16,937 bases of DNA, taken from NCBI GenBank assembly GCA_024654065.1, contig JANLIQ010000011.1, forward strand, positions 1 through 16,937, in the 5' to 3' direction. The DNA is from Candidatus Berkelbacteria bacterium. Lineage in GTDB: Bacteria; Patescibacteriota; UBA1384; 2-12-FULL-50-11. The position numbers and the translations under genes are program-made. Below the pieces are notes generated by a model. That model did no database searches, was not told where the DNA came from, and saw only the letters and a list, made by a program, of their open reading frames with translations. Below are positions 1 to 7,162 of the stretch, one piece after another (the first letter of the stretch is position 1; every line of letters begins with the position of its first letter).

Positions 1-11
1 AAAGAGTGCAT
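1..11 (-). CDS. possible first codons of a further minus-strand gene, cut by the window edge
   Basis: On the minus strand AGGAGGG (15-21) is followed by AAC and an ATG at 11-9, which reads Met-His-Ser before the window ends. The Shine-Dalgarno match is strong but its spacing is short, and the ATG lies inside the hairpin of 1-61. Only three codons are visible, so no product can be named. It may be chance. Confidence 0.2.
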
Positions 12-62
12 GTTCCCTCCTGTTATTGCTTACATAACAACAGTGTAGGACGGCACTCTTTT
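1..62. terminator. hairpin downstream of the histidine kinase gene, possible terminator
   Basis: A perfect 9-bp inverted repeat (1-9 and 53-61, arms AAAGAGTGC and GCACTCTTT) encloses a smaller stem (TGTTAT 21-26, ATAACA 34-39). It lies directly after the stop of the minus-strand histidine kinase gene. Each strand ends in three or four T, so it could work as a weak bidirectional terminator. The minus-strand T run reaches the window edge and cannot be judged fully. The same structure would also cover the possible start codon at 9-11. Confidence 0.4.
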
Positions 63-64
63 AG

Positions 65-2359
65 TTACCACCCCTTATTTGAATTTCCGGATTCACGGCT
101 CGATTCCTTGACAATAGTGGGTACACCTTTGGGACCAGTTTCGATTTGAGCGGCATTAATTGGTTTCTCAAGGATTGCTCCACTTACTTCTTTGGGTGCA
201 GATTTCATAATTGGAATCTCAAAGAAGAAGGTCGCGCCTTTGCCTTGTTCTGAGGTAACCCCAATACGGCCTTTATGTAGCTCAACAAAGTTTTTACTAA
301 TATATAGCCCCAACCCTGTTCCTTGGTGTTCGTCAATCTCTCGTTTTACCTGAGAGAATTTTTGGAATAGTTTTGGTTGGTCTTCTGCGGCAATACCGCG
401 ACCAGTGTCAACTACTTCTGCTCGGATGTGGTCGTCTGGTTTAGATAGCTTAATTGTAATACCACCTTTATCTGTAAACTTAATTGAATTCCCGATTAAG
501 TTCACAAAAACTTCACGAATTCGGTCTGGATCACAGTAAGTTTCGGGAAGTTCGGTCTTTGATGTTTCTAGTTTCAGATATAATTTCTTCGTATCTGCTT
601 TAAGCTGTAACTCTTTGATGACGGAATCCACTAAGGAAGCGAAATTAGTCTTAGTAAACTTCATCTTTAATCTACCCTGCTCAATTCGAGAAACATTGAG
701 TAAGTCAAGAATTAGTTCCGCTAAGCGCTTACTGGAATCATAGGCTCGATTTAAATATTCTTTAGCTTTTGGATCTACCTTACCTAGCCCTTCATCTAGA
801 ACCATCGACAGGTAGCCCTCAATGGCCGCTAGGGGCGTATTGAGCTCGTGGGAGGCCATAGAGATGAATTCATCTTTAAGCTTGTCTAGGTCGGCTAAAT
901 AGGCGTTGGCTTCTTTCAGTTTGGTGTAGGCCTGGGCTCTTTGAATAGCAAGTGACATATCGTCAGATATCGCTTTAGCGATAGAGTGGTTTTGTTCGTG
1001 AACTCGATCTTTAGATTCAGTAAAGACAAACATCATCACCCCGAAAGGCTCACCGCCAGCATAGAGTGGGAAGGCTTCGATGTGCCGGGCGCCGATTAAC
1101 TTTTGAATCGTTAGGGCGACGGCCTTGGAAATCGGCGGACTAATAAAATCGCTTAAAGAGTCTGAATCGTGCGGTTCTTTGTCGACGAGTACAGCGTGGG
1201 TCAGATTGTAGTCTTTCTTGACTGGATGAATGTGTTTCTCCAGGTCACCACCGGCCAAAGATAAAATCTTGGCGGAAGCTTGATGTTTAGAGACGGCATA
1301 CGCCATTAGTTGGCTGTCTTTAACGATCGACAGCAATGCCCCAGCGCATGATTCCAGTTGCTTCGGAATCTCATCAAGAATCTTCTGGGCCATGATCTTC
1401 ATCTCACTTTCGTTCAACACAATATCGGATATCCTCTGCAACGCCGCCAAGTTCTTATTGCGCTCGCTAAGCTCCGTCAGCGCCTCCGTCTTCTCTCCTG
1501 CCAGTTTCTCCACCTCCTCCCGCCGCTCCACTTCTCCCTGAACAGAGCGCACGAGAAAGTAACTTACGACTGCCGTAAAAATGAATACCACGCTTTCAAA
1601 AATGACATCTAGGGTAGAGTTCGAGCTTATCGCTCTAAAGAGAATTAGCATTAAAAGAAGAACGATGAAAGCTTGAGTGGCAATGACTTTGATGTTGAAT
1701 AATTTGTGTTGCGTTATCGCGTAAGCAGTAAAGCCAACCCAGATTAGAGAGCTTTGAGCGTCGTATGCAACCACCGACTTGATACCGAATAGCGGCAGAA
1801 CTACGCCAAAAGAAAATGACACCAAGGCGAAAAACGATATCCCGAAAAGTGTATATCCAAACTGGGTACGGTCGACTCCCGACGACTTTCTGTATGCAAG
1901 AGTGAGACTCAGCAGAAGGTAGGCCAGGAGAACTAGTAGGACCGCCCCATAGAGAGAGAACAAAGGACCAGAGTCAAAAGTATAGCCAGAACCAGCGGGA
2001 GTTATTCGTTCAATGATCAAGCCGTCAATAAAGGGCAGACAGAAAAGTAGTGTCCCGAGTGTCAGGATAATCACCACATAAGCAAACCGCAGAGATTTCT
2101 TTGTAAAAAATATTATCCACGGCAAAGCCCCTACCAGCGCTAGGCTACCCGTTGAGTAAGTACTCTGAAAAATGAGTAAGCTTGGACTTAGCGTCTGAAA
2201 CAAGAAATTTGCAATTGACCACAAAGCTAGAATAATTGTGAAGATGAAAAACAACCTGTTTAGTAAGGCTTCTTTGTTGCTCTTCAGCACTACGAACCCA
2301 AGCGCTATATTGACTACGGCCGTTATGACCGTGATGTAGTTAAGATTAAATTCGCTCAT
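65..2359 (-). CDS. multi-pass membrane sensor histidine kinase
   Basis: A 764-residue sensor kinase that autophosphorylates on His and passes phosphate to a response regulator. About nine hydrophobic segments (residues 5-270) resemble the 7TM N-terminal region of histidine kinases plus an extra TM pair. A short coiled-coil follows (273-305), then a GAF-like domain (about 305-480). The HisKA H-box is SHELNTPL with His504, and the ATPase domain has N-box NLIGNSIKF (620-628), G1 DTGRG (651-655), F-box LFQKF (664-668) and G2 GTGLGL (680-685). All catalytic motifs are intact. ATG at 2359 is preceded by a G-rich tract. It starts 20 bases after the alpha-oxoamine synthase gene, so it is probably the last gene of that operon. 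No partner regulator is adjacent. The receiver-domain gene at the right edge is about 14 kb away. The ligand is unknown. Confidence 0.93.
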   Translation of the reverse strand: MSEFNLNYITVITAVVNIALGFVVLKSNKEALLNRLFFIFTIILALWSIANFLFQTLSPSLLIFQSTYSTGSLALVGALPWIIFFTKKSLRFAYVVIILTLGTLLFCLPFIDGLIIERITPAGSGYTFDSGPLFSLYGAVLLVLLAYLLLSLTLAYRKSSGVDRTQFGYTLFGISFFALVSFSFGVVLPLFGIKSVVAYDAQSSLIWVGFTAYAITQHKLFNIKVIATQAFIVLLLMLILFRAISSNSTLDVIFESVVFIFTAVVSYFLVRSVQGEVERREEVEKLAGEKTEALTELSERNKNLAALQRISDIVLNESEMKIMAQKILDEIPKQLESCAGALLSIVKDSQLMAYAVSKHQASAKILSLAGGDLEKHIHPVKKDYNLTHAVLVDKEPHDSDSLSDFISPPISKAVALTIQKLIGARHIEAFPLYAGGEPFGVMMFVFTESKDRVHEQNHSIAKAISDDMSLAIQRAQAYTKLKEANAYLADLDKLKDEFISMASHELNTPLAAIEGYLSMVLDEGLGKVDPKAKEYLNRAYDSSKRLAELILDLLNVSRIEQGRLKMKFTKTNFASLVDSVIKELQLKADTKKLYLKLETSKTELPETYCDPDRIREVFVNLIGNSIKFTDKGGITIKLSKPDDHIRAEVVDTGRGIAAEDQPKLFQKFSQVKREIDEHQGTGLGLYISKNFVELHKGRIGVTSEQGKGATFFFEIPIMKSAPKEVSGAILEKPINAAQIETGPKGVPTIVKESSRESGNSNKGW

Positions 2360-2379
2360 CCCCTACCCCCGAGTTGTCA

Positions 2380-3639
2380 CTAGGTGATTAGTTTGAGCTT
2401 TCTACCAATTTTCTCGCATGCATCAACAAAACGATCAATCTGGCTCTTCGTATGGCTACTCATAACTAAAATCCTGAAGCGCGACGTTCCCTCTGGAACC
2501 GCAGGCCACCGTATTACCGGGGAGAAGATCCGCTCTTCCCAGAGTTCGTTAGCAAATGAAATGCCATTTTTCTCCGTGCCAATATGCAATGCTATCGCTG
2601 GAATTGGATCGTCGCCGATAACCTTAAGCCCTATCTTCCTCAAACGATCTCTAAGGTATCTCGCATTATTGACTATCTTTTCTCTAGATCCGGTTTCGTT
2701 TTTGATAATTTCCACCGATTTAAGCATTGCGCCAGCCATGCCGACTGGCAGAGACGAAGAAAGAATAGAAGATCTAGAAGCGATCCTTAAGAAGTCTATC
2801 ATTCTCTTGTCGCCACAAAGAAAGCCACCAGTTCCACCAAAAGCCTTATCCATACAGCCCATAAGGATATCGACTCCTTCTGGACAGCTGTGGTAATCGA
2901 CTACCCCGCCACCTCTTTCGCCGATAACTCCGACTCCGTGTGCATCGTCAATCATCAATAGGCTACCGCTCTCCCGCGCTAAGGCCACGTACTTCGGCAA
3001 ATCTAGGATCTCTCCGTCCAAGCTGAAGACTCCTTCAGTCACAATCAACTTATTGGGTAAGTCATTCTCTTTGATTTTTTTAGCTAGATCCTCGAGATCG
3101 TTGTGTTTGAAAATAACCTTCTTTGCCCTGCTCAAGCGACAGCCATCGACAATCGATCCGTGATTATATTCGTCACTAAAGATGGCGCTATCAGAGCTCT
3201 TGGCTGGCATCCCATAGAAGAGCGGATCCATCAAAGCCTGGAAAACCGCGATATTTGCCATATAGCCAGTTGGGAAAGTTAAGCAGTCTTCCTTGCCCAC
3301 AAGATCAGCAATGGCCTTTTCAAGTTCTCGGATAATCGTTACATCACCACTAATCACTCTGGAGCCACCAGGCCCAACTCCAAACTTTTCGATTGCATCT
3401 TGCGCCGCTTTTTTCACTTCCGGATTTTCGGAAAGCGAAAGATAATTATTGGAGCAAAACATGAGGTATTTCTTGCCGTCAACAACACATTCTGCTTCGT
3501 TCACTCCTGATTCGATAGCGTGAAAATCAGGGTAAAGCCCTTCTTCGTCAAGGAACTTCAGTGTTGCATTCACACCTGCCATCTTGTCGGCCCGATTAGC
3601 AAACTTTTCAACCTTCGCTTTCAGAAATCCTAACAACAT
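2380..3639 (-). CDS. PLP-dependent alpha-oxoamine synthase (KBL / AONS / serine palmitoyltransferase family)
   Basis: A 419-residue fold-type I PLP enzyme of the family that condenses an amino acid with an acyl-CoA or acyl-ACP and releases CO2. Family features seen: CSNNYLSLS (62-70), GPGGSRVISG (89-98), EYNHGSIVDG with the PLP-stacking His160, DDAHGVGVIG (231-240), and the Schiff-base Lys265 in DKAFGGTGG. Length is typical, with about 30 extra N-terminal residues. Substrate cannot be told from motifs: 2-amino-3-ketobutyrate CoA ligase, 8-amino-7-oxononanoate synthase and serine palmitoyltransferase are all possible. No biotin or threonine-degradation gene is nearby. The gene lies 57 bases behind a PlsC-type acyltransferase, which leans towards a lipid role (inference). 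ATG at 3639 follows GGGGATAAG, with a hairpin just upstream. Confidence 0.88.
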   Translation of the reverse strand: MLLGFLKAKVEKFANRADKMAGVNATLKFLDEEGLYPDFHAIESGVNEAECVVDGKKYLMFCSNNYLSLSENPEVKKAAQDAIEKFGVGPGGSRVISGDVTIIRELEKAIADLVGKEDCLTFPTGYMANIAVFQALMDPLFYGMPAKSSDSAIFSDEYNHGSIVDGCRLSRAKKVIFKHNDLEDLAKKIKENDLPNKLIVTEGVFSLDGEILDLPKYVALARESGSLLMIDDAHGVGVIGERGGGVVDYHSCPEGVDILMGCMDKAFGGTGGFLCGDKRMIDFLRIASRSSILSSSLPVGMAGAMLKSVEIIKNETGSREKIVNNARYLRDRLRKIGLKVIGDDPIPAIALHIGTEKNGISFANELWEERIFSPVIRWPAVPEGTSRFRILVMSSHTKSQIDRFVDACEKIGRKLKLIT

Positions 3640-3647
3640 CTTATCCC

Positions 3648-3674
3648 CAGATTACCAGAAAACTGGTGAATCTG
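3648..3674 (-). promoter_or_regulatory. 11-bp hairpin immediately before the ribosome binding site of the alpha-oxoamine synthase gene
   Basis: Arms CAGATTACCAG (3648-3658) and CTGGT-G-AATCTG (3663-3674) pair over 11 bp with one bulged base and an AAAA/TTTT loop. On the minus-strand transcript the hairpin ends one or two bases before the GGGGAT ribosome binding sequence of the gene starting at 3639. There is no T run after it, so a terminator is unlikely. It could affect translation or protect the mRNA between plsC and this gene. Confidence 0.4.
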
Positions 3675-3696
3675 CTCAACAAAAGATTGGAGTCGG

Positions 3697-4383
3697 CTAC
3701 GAGCCGCGGCGTTCGGCGACCCGTTTTTCTTTGATACCGTAATCGTATTGGAAGTATAAGTCGGCAATCTTCTGCATAATCACACCGGTGGCTTTGTAGG
3801 TATTTTCATCAGAAAAATCAGGGTATGCAGTGTTATCCAGATAAAACGGCTGGCCAATATTAATTATCACCCGCGGACGGGTCGTTAGAAATCGCCACCA
3901 AACTAGTGCTGGCGGTGTGTGGACTGATATTGGCACTAAGACTGCCTTGGTCGTTAGAGCTAGGATGGCGGCGCCGCGGCGCCCTTCACCAAGTTGGGGA
4001 CGCTCCTTAATAATTCGGCCTTCGGGAAACATTATAATGCCGCCTCCTTTCTCTAGGATGCGAGTAGGCGTCAACAACGACTTGCCAATACCCTGTTTGC
4101 GATGGGCCTTAAAAGAACCACAGAGCCATATCAGGAGATTGAAGATTGGGATGCGAAAAAATTCATTCTTAGTCATGTAGCGTAGCGGAAAAAGTGACGG
4201 CCGGTGAAATAATGCGACGCCAACAAGCTGCGGATCCAAATGACTTTCGTGATTAGTAACAACAATAAATGGCCGGGTAATGTCTTTCAGATTCTTCAGT
4301 CCCCTGATTTCAAAATTGGTAAAAATCTTCAACAAGAGCCACGACAAACTCGCACCCACATACTGTGTGATTATAAAAACCAT
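3697..4383 (-). CDS. plsC: PlsC-family 1-acyl-glycerol-3-phosphate acyltransferase
   Basis: A 228-residue membrane-associated lysophospholipid acyltransferase, which normally adds the second acyl chain to make phosphatidic acid. Motif I is NHESHLD (44-50, catalytic His45 and Asp50), motif III is FPEGRI (119-124), and the proline-containing motif IV region is VLVPISVH (148-155). A hydrophobic N-terminal segment (about 2-20) is present. Length fits the family. The start is somewhat unusual: GAGGAG directly abuts the ATG at 4383, too close for a normal ribosome binding site, while a TAAAAT -10-like box lies at 4393-4398. A leaderless or near-leaderless start is therefore possible. It is the first gene of a probable operon with the alpha-oxoamine synthase and histidine kinase. 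The acyl specificity and exact acceptor are unknown. Confidence 0.88.
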   Translation of the reverse strand: MVFIITQYVGASLSWLLLKIFTNFEIRGLKNLKDITRPFIVVTNHESHLDPQLVGVALFHRPSLFPLRYMTKNEFFRIPIFNLLIWLCGSFKAHRKQGIGKSLLTPTRILEKGGGIIMFPEGRIIKERPQLGEGRRGAAILALTTKAVLVPISVHTPPALVWWRFLTTRPRVIINIGQPFYLDNTAYPDFSDENTYKATGVIMQKIADLYFQYDYGIKEKRVAERRGS

Positions 4384-4494
4384 CTCCTCTTTATTTTAGC
4401 AGATGCCAACCAAGAATCGTAATCCTAAAATCTGGTCACCAACCACCCCCTTACTCACCCCTGGCAACTCGTCGCCAAGAAATTCAAATCTGAT

Positions 4495-5133
4495 TTACCG
4501 TCCGTGCTGGTATTCTTTCACTCGCTCCTGTAGGAAAGCCGAAACGGCCGAAAGGTCTACTTGGTGATCGTGCTTAAAAATAATCGGTTCTTCGGTTATA
4601 TCGTCAAAATAAACCAGACTCTTGAGAATTAGGTTAGTATCGAGTGTCGGGAATTTCTTTTGCGCCAAGTCCAGTAGCTCCGGCAACCCTACCTGTTGAA
4701 GGATGAAGTATATATCTACATAGTCCTTAGCCAAAGACCGGCCGGTTATAGCCGATAGTTTCATACAGCCAATATCGGCAACCGAGGCGAGATCGAAAAA
4801 TTCGTAACTGACCGCTGAACCAACCAATGGGTAGGGAAAGTGGAAAAAGCTTGCTTTAACACCGTTAATAGTAACCGAAAGAGTATTTTCCTCTTCCTGA
4901 ATTTTAGTTAGGGCCGTCGATCCAAAGCTTTTTCCTATCTCCTGCCATAGCTTTTCGGTCGAGAAGGGGTTGGGATTGAAAAAATCAAAATCAACACTGT
5001 CCCGATGACCAAGTTGAAGCGCCAAGGCGGTGCCTCCTGCGAGGTAAAAACGATCCCCGAAATGCTTGAACGATGGCAGAATAGTTCGACGATTGTCGTC
5101 TAAGATGTCTAGGAAAATCTTAATTTCGCTCAT
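4495..5133 (-). CDS. AbiEii/AbiGii-type nucleotidyltransferase, module 1
   Basis: A 212-residue protein of the nucleotidyl transferase AbiEii/AbiGii toxin family (DNA polymerase beta-like fold). The signature reads AGGTALALQLGHRDSVDFDFF (32-52), with metal-binding Asp48 and Asp50, and a second family motif KDYVDIYF (136-143). In characterised AbiE systems such an enzyme is the toxin of a type IV toxin-antitoxin and phage-abortive pair. This one is shorter than AbiEii and its partner is not AbiEi-like, so the function is inferred only. Its ATG (5133) overlaps the stop of the upstream DUF6922-like gene by four bases (ATGA), a sign of coupled translation. A homologous module lies directly upstream (5506-6379). 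Confidence 0.85.
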   Translation of the reverse strand: MSEIKIFLDILDDNRRTILPSFKHFGDRFYLAGGTALALQLGHRDSVDFDFFNPNPFSTEKLWQEIGKSFGSTALTKIQEEENTLSVTINGVKASFFHFPYPLVGSAVSYEFFDLASVADIGCMKLSAITGRSLAKDYVDIYFILQQVGLPELLDLAQKKFPTLDTNLILKSLVYFDDITEEPIIFKHDHQVDLSAVSAFLQERVKEYQHGR

Positions 5134-5423
5134 CGCTCCGCCATGGTGAGGGATTTCGTCATTGGGGTGATGTTCAAAATCAGTGACCAGAGTGCCAGTG
5201 ACTTCTTATCCCACTGACCGAGAGGGATTGCCCGAGCAATGTTGGCAACCTCTTTTCGACTGTACTGTCTAAAAAGCCAGTCGGTGGCCTCCCGATTACC
5301 GTAATTCAGTACCTGGGACACCAACAAGCGACGATGCTGCTGTAGATCGATTTTGGCGGTGTCGTATGACCACAGCACCTGTTTAACAGAGTCTGGTAAA
5401 ATATTTTTTCTAACCCAGAACAT
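5130..5423 (-). CDS. DUF6922-like small protein, partner of nucleotidyltransferase module 1
   Basis: A 97-residue soluble protein with the pattern I know from DUF6922: LWSYDTAKIDLQQHRRLLV (17-35), QVLNYGNREATDWLF (37-51), a short helix KEVANIARAI (57-66), then a WDKKSLALW segment (71-79). The family is commonly found next to AbiEii-type nucleotidyltransferases, and here it overlaps one by four bases. It may be the antitoxin or a regulator of the pair, but no biochemical role is established. ATG at 5423 lies six bases after a CATAAT -10-like box with no Shine-Dalgarno, which suggests a leaderless mRNA. Next ATG codons are too far inside to be the start. Confidence 0.75.
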   Translation of the reverse strand: MFWVRKNILPDSVKQVLWSYDTAKIDLQQHRRLLVSQVLNYGNREATDWLFRQYSRKEVANIARAIPLGQWDKKSLALWSLILNITPMTKSLTMAER

Positions 5424-5429
5424 ACCTAT

Positions 5430-5458
5430 ATTATGCCATACTCGGTTCCCGAATGGCA
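5430..5458 (-). promoter_or_regulatory. promoter with operator-like inverted repeat before module 1
   Basis: CATAAT (minus strand, 5435-5430) lies six bases before the ATG at 5423. Just upstream and overlapping it, TGCCAT (5434-5439) and ATGGCA (5453-5458) form an inverted repeat with an inner TCGG/CCGA stem (5442-5445, 5449-5452). The repeat fills the -10 to -35 spacer, a usual place for a repressor site. No good -35 hexamer is visible. Confidence 0.35.
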
Positions 5459-5505
5459 GTGCTCCTTGCTAGCTCATAAAGAACATCGTAGAGTCATCCC
5501 TGTCG

Positions 5506-6117
5506 CTATATCTCTAAGCTAAAGTCAATTAGGGCTTTCTTGATTATTTCGTCGGGAACTTCAAGCCCAGGCATAAATTCAACTTGTTCGTCGTAATTTA
5601 TACCTTCGAAATAGGCGAGTTGGCTTCTAAACAGTTTCTCGTTAAAGTTGTGCCCAAACAACTCATTGCCTTTTTGGGATATCTCTTTAATAGAGAAATG
5701 ATCTTTGATGATAAAATACAAGTCCACATAGTCTTTCCATTTCGCTCTTTGGCCTAAGGCAAATGCCTTCATCGCGGCCAGAGTTAAGGGGTCGGGCAAC
5801 CTAATCCCTTCAAAAGTTTCAGTGTACTCAATAAGAAAGGGGAACTGGAAGAATGTTAATTTGACTCCCCTTACCATTAGCGTAAGCTCACCCAACCTGT
5901 TTATAATTATTCCATCAGGGTTAAGATGAAGTAGAATTTTATTGAGCAAGCTTTGGTTACCGAATTTTTTTTGGGAGAAAAGATCAAAATCCACAGATTG
6001 GCGATGGCCAAGGTAAAGTGCCAAGGCCGTGCCACCAACCAGTCCGAAGTCTCTGGAAAATTCAGCCACAAAAGGTAGAAGTTTGATCTGTTCTTTAGTG
6101 AGAACTTCCTTATGCAT
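5506..6117 (-). CDS. AbiEii/AbiGii-type nucleotidyltransferase, module 2
   Basis: A 203-residue homologue of the nucleotidyltransferase at 4495-5133. It has LVGGTALALYLGHRQSVDFD (26-45) with Asp43 and Asp45, and KDYVDLYF (128-135). The frame is open upstream to an ATG at 6261, but the first 48 codons of that longer version lie inside the DUF6922-like gene and do not look like family sequence. I chose the ATG at 6117, which overlaps the upstream stop by eight bases and sits at the same relative place as in module 1. No Shine-Dalgarno is seen, consistent with translational coupling. The two nucleotidyltransferases are clearly diverged in sequence, so this is not a recent duplication. Confidence 0.83.
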   Translation of the reverse strand: MHKEVLTKEQIKLLPFVAEFSRDFGLVGGTALALYLGHRQSVDFDLFSQKKFGNQSLLNKILLHLNPDGIIINRLGELTLMVRGVKLTFFQFPFLIEYTETFEGIRLPDPLTLAAMKAFALGQRAKWKDYVDLYFIIKDHFSIKEISQKGNELFGHNFNEKLFRSQLAYFEGINYDEQVEFMPGLEVPDEIIKKALIDFSLEI

Positions 6118-6379
6118 TGATATGTTTTTTGAAAAATAAATTAAAATAGTTTTTAATTTCCGGACGATAATTCTGCCTACCGAACTTGTCGGGAGTGGAC
6201 TTGTGACGGAAGATCTTGGCGACTTCTTGCATGCCCAATAGAGATATGAGTTCTCGAACATCGTTCATATCGCCGTAATTCAATACACCTTCGACAACAG
6301 CATCGTTAGAAAGTCCGTCATAATTTTTTGTTGACCAAAACAAAGATTTCCTCTTTCTGACAAAATCACCAACTGTCAT
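6110..6379 (-). CDS. DUF6922-like small protein, partner of nucleotidyltransferase module 2
   Basis: An 89-residue protein matching the same pattern as the small partner in module 1: SLFWSTKNYDGLSNDAVVE (12-30), GVLNYGDMNDVRELISLLG (31-49), QEVAKIF, and a basic C-terminal segment NYRPEIKNYF that is the usual DUF6922 ending. It overlaps the following nucleotidyltransferase start by eight bases. The ATG (6379) has no Shine-Dalgarno. A -10 box CATAAT ends eight bases upstream, and a 7-bp inverted repeat spans the start codon and the -10 box. Role as antitoxin or autoregulator is inferred from position only. Confidence 0.75.
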   Translation of the reverse strand: MTVGDFVRKRKSLFWSTKNYDGLSNDAVVEGVLNYGDMNDVRELISLLGMQEVAKIFRHKSTPDKFGRQNYRPEIKNYFNLFFKKHINA

Positions 6380-6416
6380 TTACTCTAATTATGACAGACC
6401 GACCCTTCAAGGACAA
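6373..6416 (-). promoter_or_regulatory. promoter and operator-like inverted repeat of module 2
   Basis: On the minus strand TTGTCC (6416-6411) and CATAAT (6393-6388) are separated by 17 bases, a reasonable sigma-70 promoter. CTGTCAT (6373-6379) and ATGACAG (6391-6397) form a perfect 7-bp inverted repeat with an 11-base centre covering the -10 box, the start point and the start codon. Its place is right for a repressor that blocks RNA polymerase, or for a hairpin that hides the start codon. Confidence 0.45.
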
Positions 6417-6472
6417 TCGATCCTTCGGTTGATATGCCCCTACGACGCTGCCGGAAGTGGCAGGATCTGGTG

Positions 6473-6478
6473 TACAAT
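6473..6478 (+). promoter_or_regulatory. -10 box for a probable leaderless start
   Basis: TACAAT ends six bases before the ATG at 6485, which puts the expected transcription start at or next to the A of ATG. No Shine-Dalgarno is present. The -35 region (about 6450) has no TTGACA-like sequence, so this rests on the -10 box alone. Confidence 0.35.
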
Positions 6479-6484
6479 CGTAGC

Positions 6485-7066
6485 ATGCCAAATTTATCAT
6501 CAATTTATCAGCTCAAAGTAACCATCAGCAACATCAGACCCCCAATCTGGCGTCGTCTTCTGCTCCCATCTAACGCCACTTTCTGGGATTTGCACATCGC
6601 CATCCAAGACAGCTTCGGCTGGTTCGATTCTCATCTCCATGAATTTTTCATCGGTGCCATTTGGGATTGGAAAGCCATTCACATCAAAATCCCTCACCCC
6701 GATGACGAATTGTACCCCGAAGACAAAGAACCGTTGGACGAATCAAAGACGATTCTTTCAGACCATCTGTCAGAGAAACAACCGAGTATTGGCTATGTTT
6801 ATGACTTTGGGGATGATTGGCAACACCGAATTTTGTTAGAGAAAATACTGTCAGCTGACCCTAAGGAAGTCTACCCACAAGTCGTAGCTGGCAAACGCGC
6901 CTGTCCCTGGGAGGATTCGGGCGGACCGTGGGGTTTTGAGGATAAAATTGCAATCCTTAAGAACAAAAAACATCCCGACCATAAGGAGATTGCCGAATGG
7001 CTGTTCGAATGTTTTGATCTCGAAAATGTCAAGAACCCGAGTATCGACTTGTCGATTTTGAAGTAG
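6485..7066 (+). CDS. plasmid pRiA4b ORF-3-like family protein
   Basis: A 193-residue soluble protein of the pRiA4b ORF-3 family, whose biochemical role is unknown. Family hallmarks are seen in order: YQLKVTISNIRPPIWRRLLL (8-27), the DLHIAIQDSFGWFDSHLHEF helix segment (35-54), YDFGDDWQHRILLEK (106-120) and the Cys-Pro rich CPWEDSGGPWGF (130-141). The family is common on plasmids and in mobile regions, which fits its place beside two AbiEii-type modules. An upstream in-frame ATG (6434) exists, but family similarity begins at the ATG at 6485. A TACAAT box ends six bases before that ATG, so the mRNA may be leaderless. It is divergent from module 2. Confidence 0.85.
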   Translation: MPNLSSIYQLKVTISNIRPPIWRRLLLPSNATFWDLHIAIQDSFGWFDSHLHEFFIGAIWDWKAIHIKIPHPDDELYPEDKEPLDESKTILSDHLSEKQPSIGYVYDFGDDWQHRILLEKILSADPKEVYPQVVAGKRACPWEDSGGPWGFEDKIAILKNKKHPDHKEIAEWLFECFDLENVKNPSIDLSILK

Positions 7067-7102
7067 CCAGATATTCTTTGTTAACATAATCTAGCCGAAC
7101 TG

Positions 7103-7131
7103 TTGATAATTCACCTCGTATCGACTACAAT
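7103..7131 (+). promoter_or_regulatory. sigma-70 type promoter of the secreted protein gene
   Basis: TTGATA (7103-7108) and TACAAT (7126-7131) are separated by exactly 17 bases. Transcription would begin near 7138, giving a leader of about 25 bases that contains the AGGAGG at 7150-7155. Confidence 0.6.
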
Positions 7132-7162
7132 TCTACCGTTACATTCCGTAGGAGGGGTGCAC

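Noticed and set aside
6118..6261. N-terminal extension of the module 2 nucleotidyltransferase to an ATG at 6261
   Set aside because: The 48 extra residues overlap the DUF6922-like gene and show no family similarity. The ATG at 6117 matches the layout of module 1.
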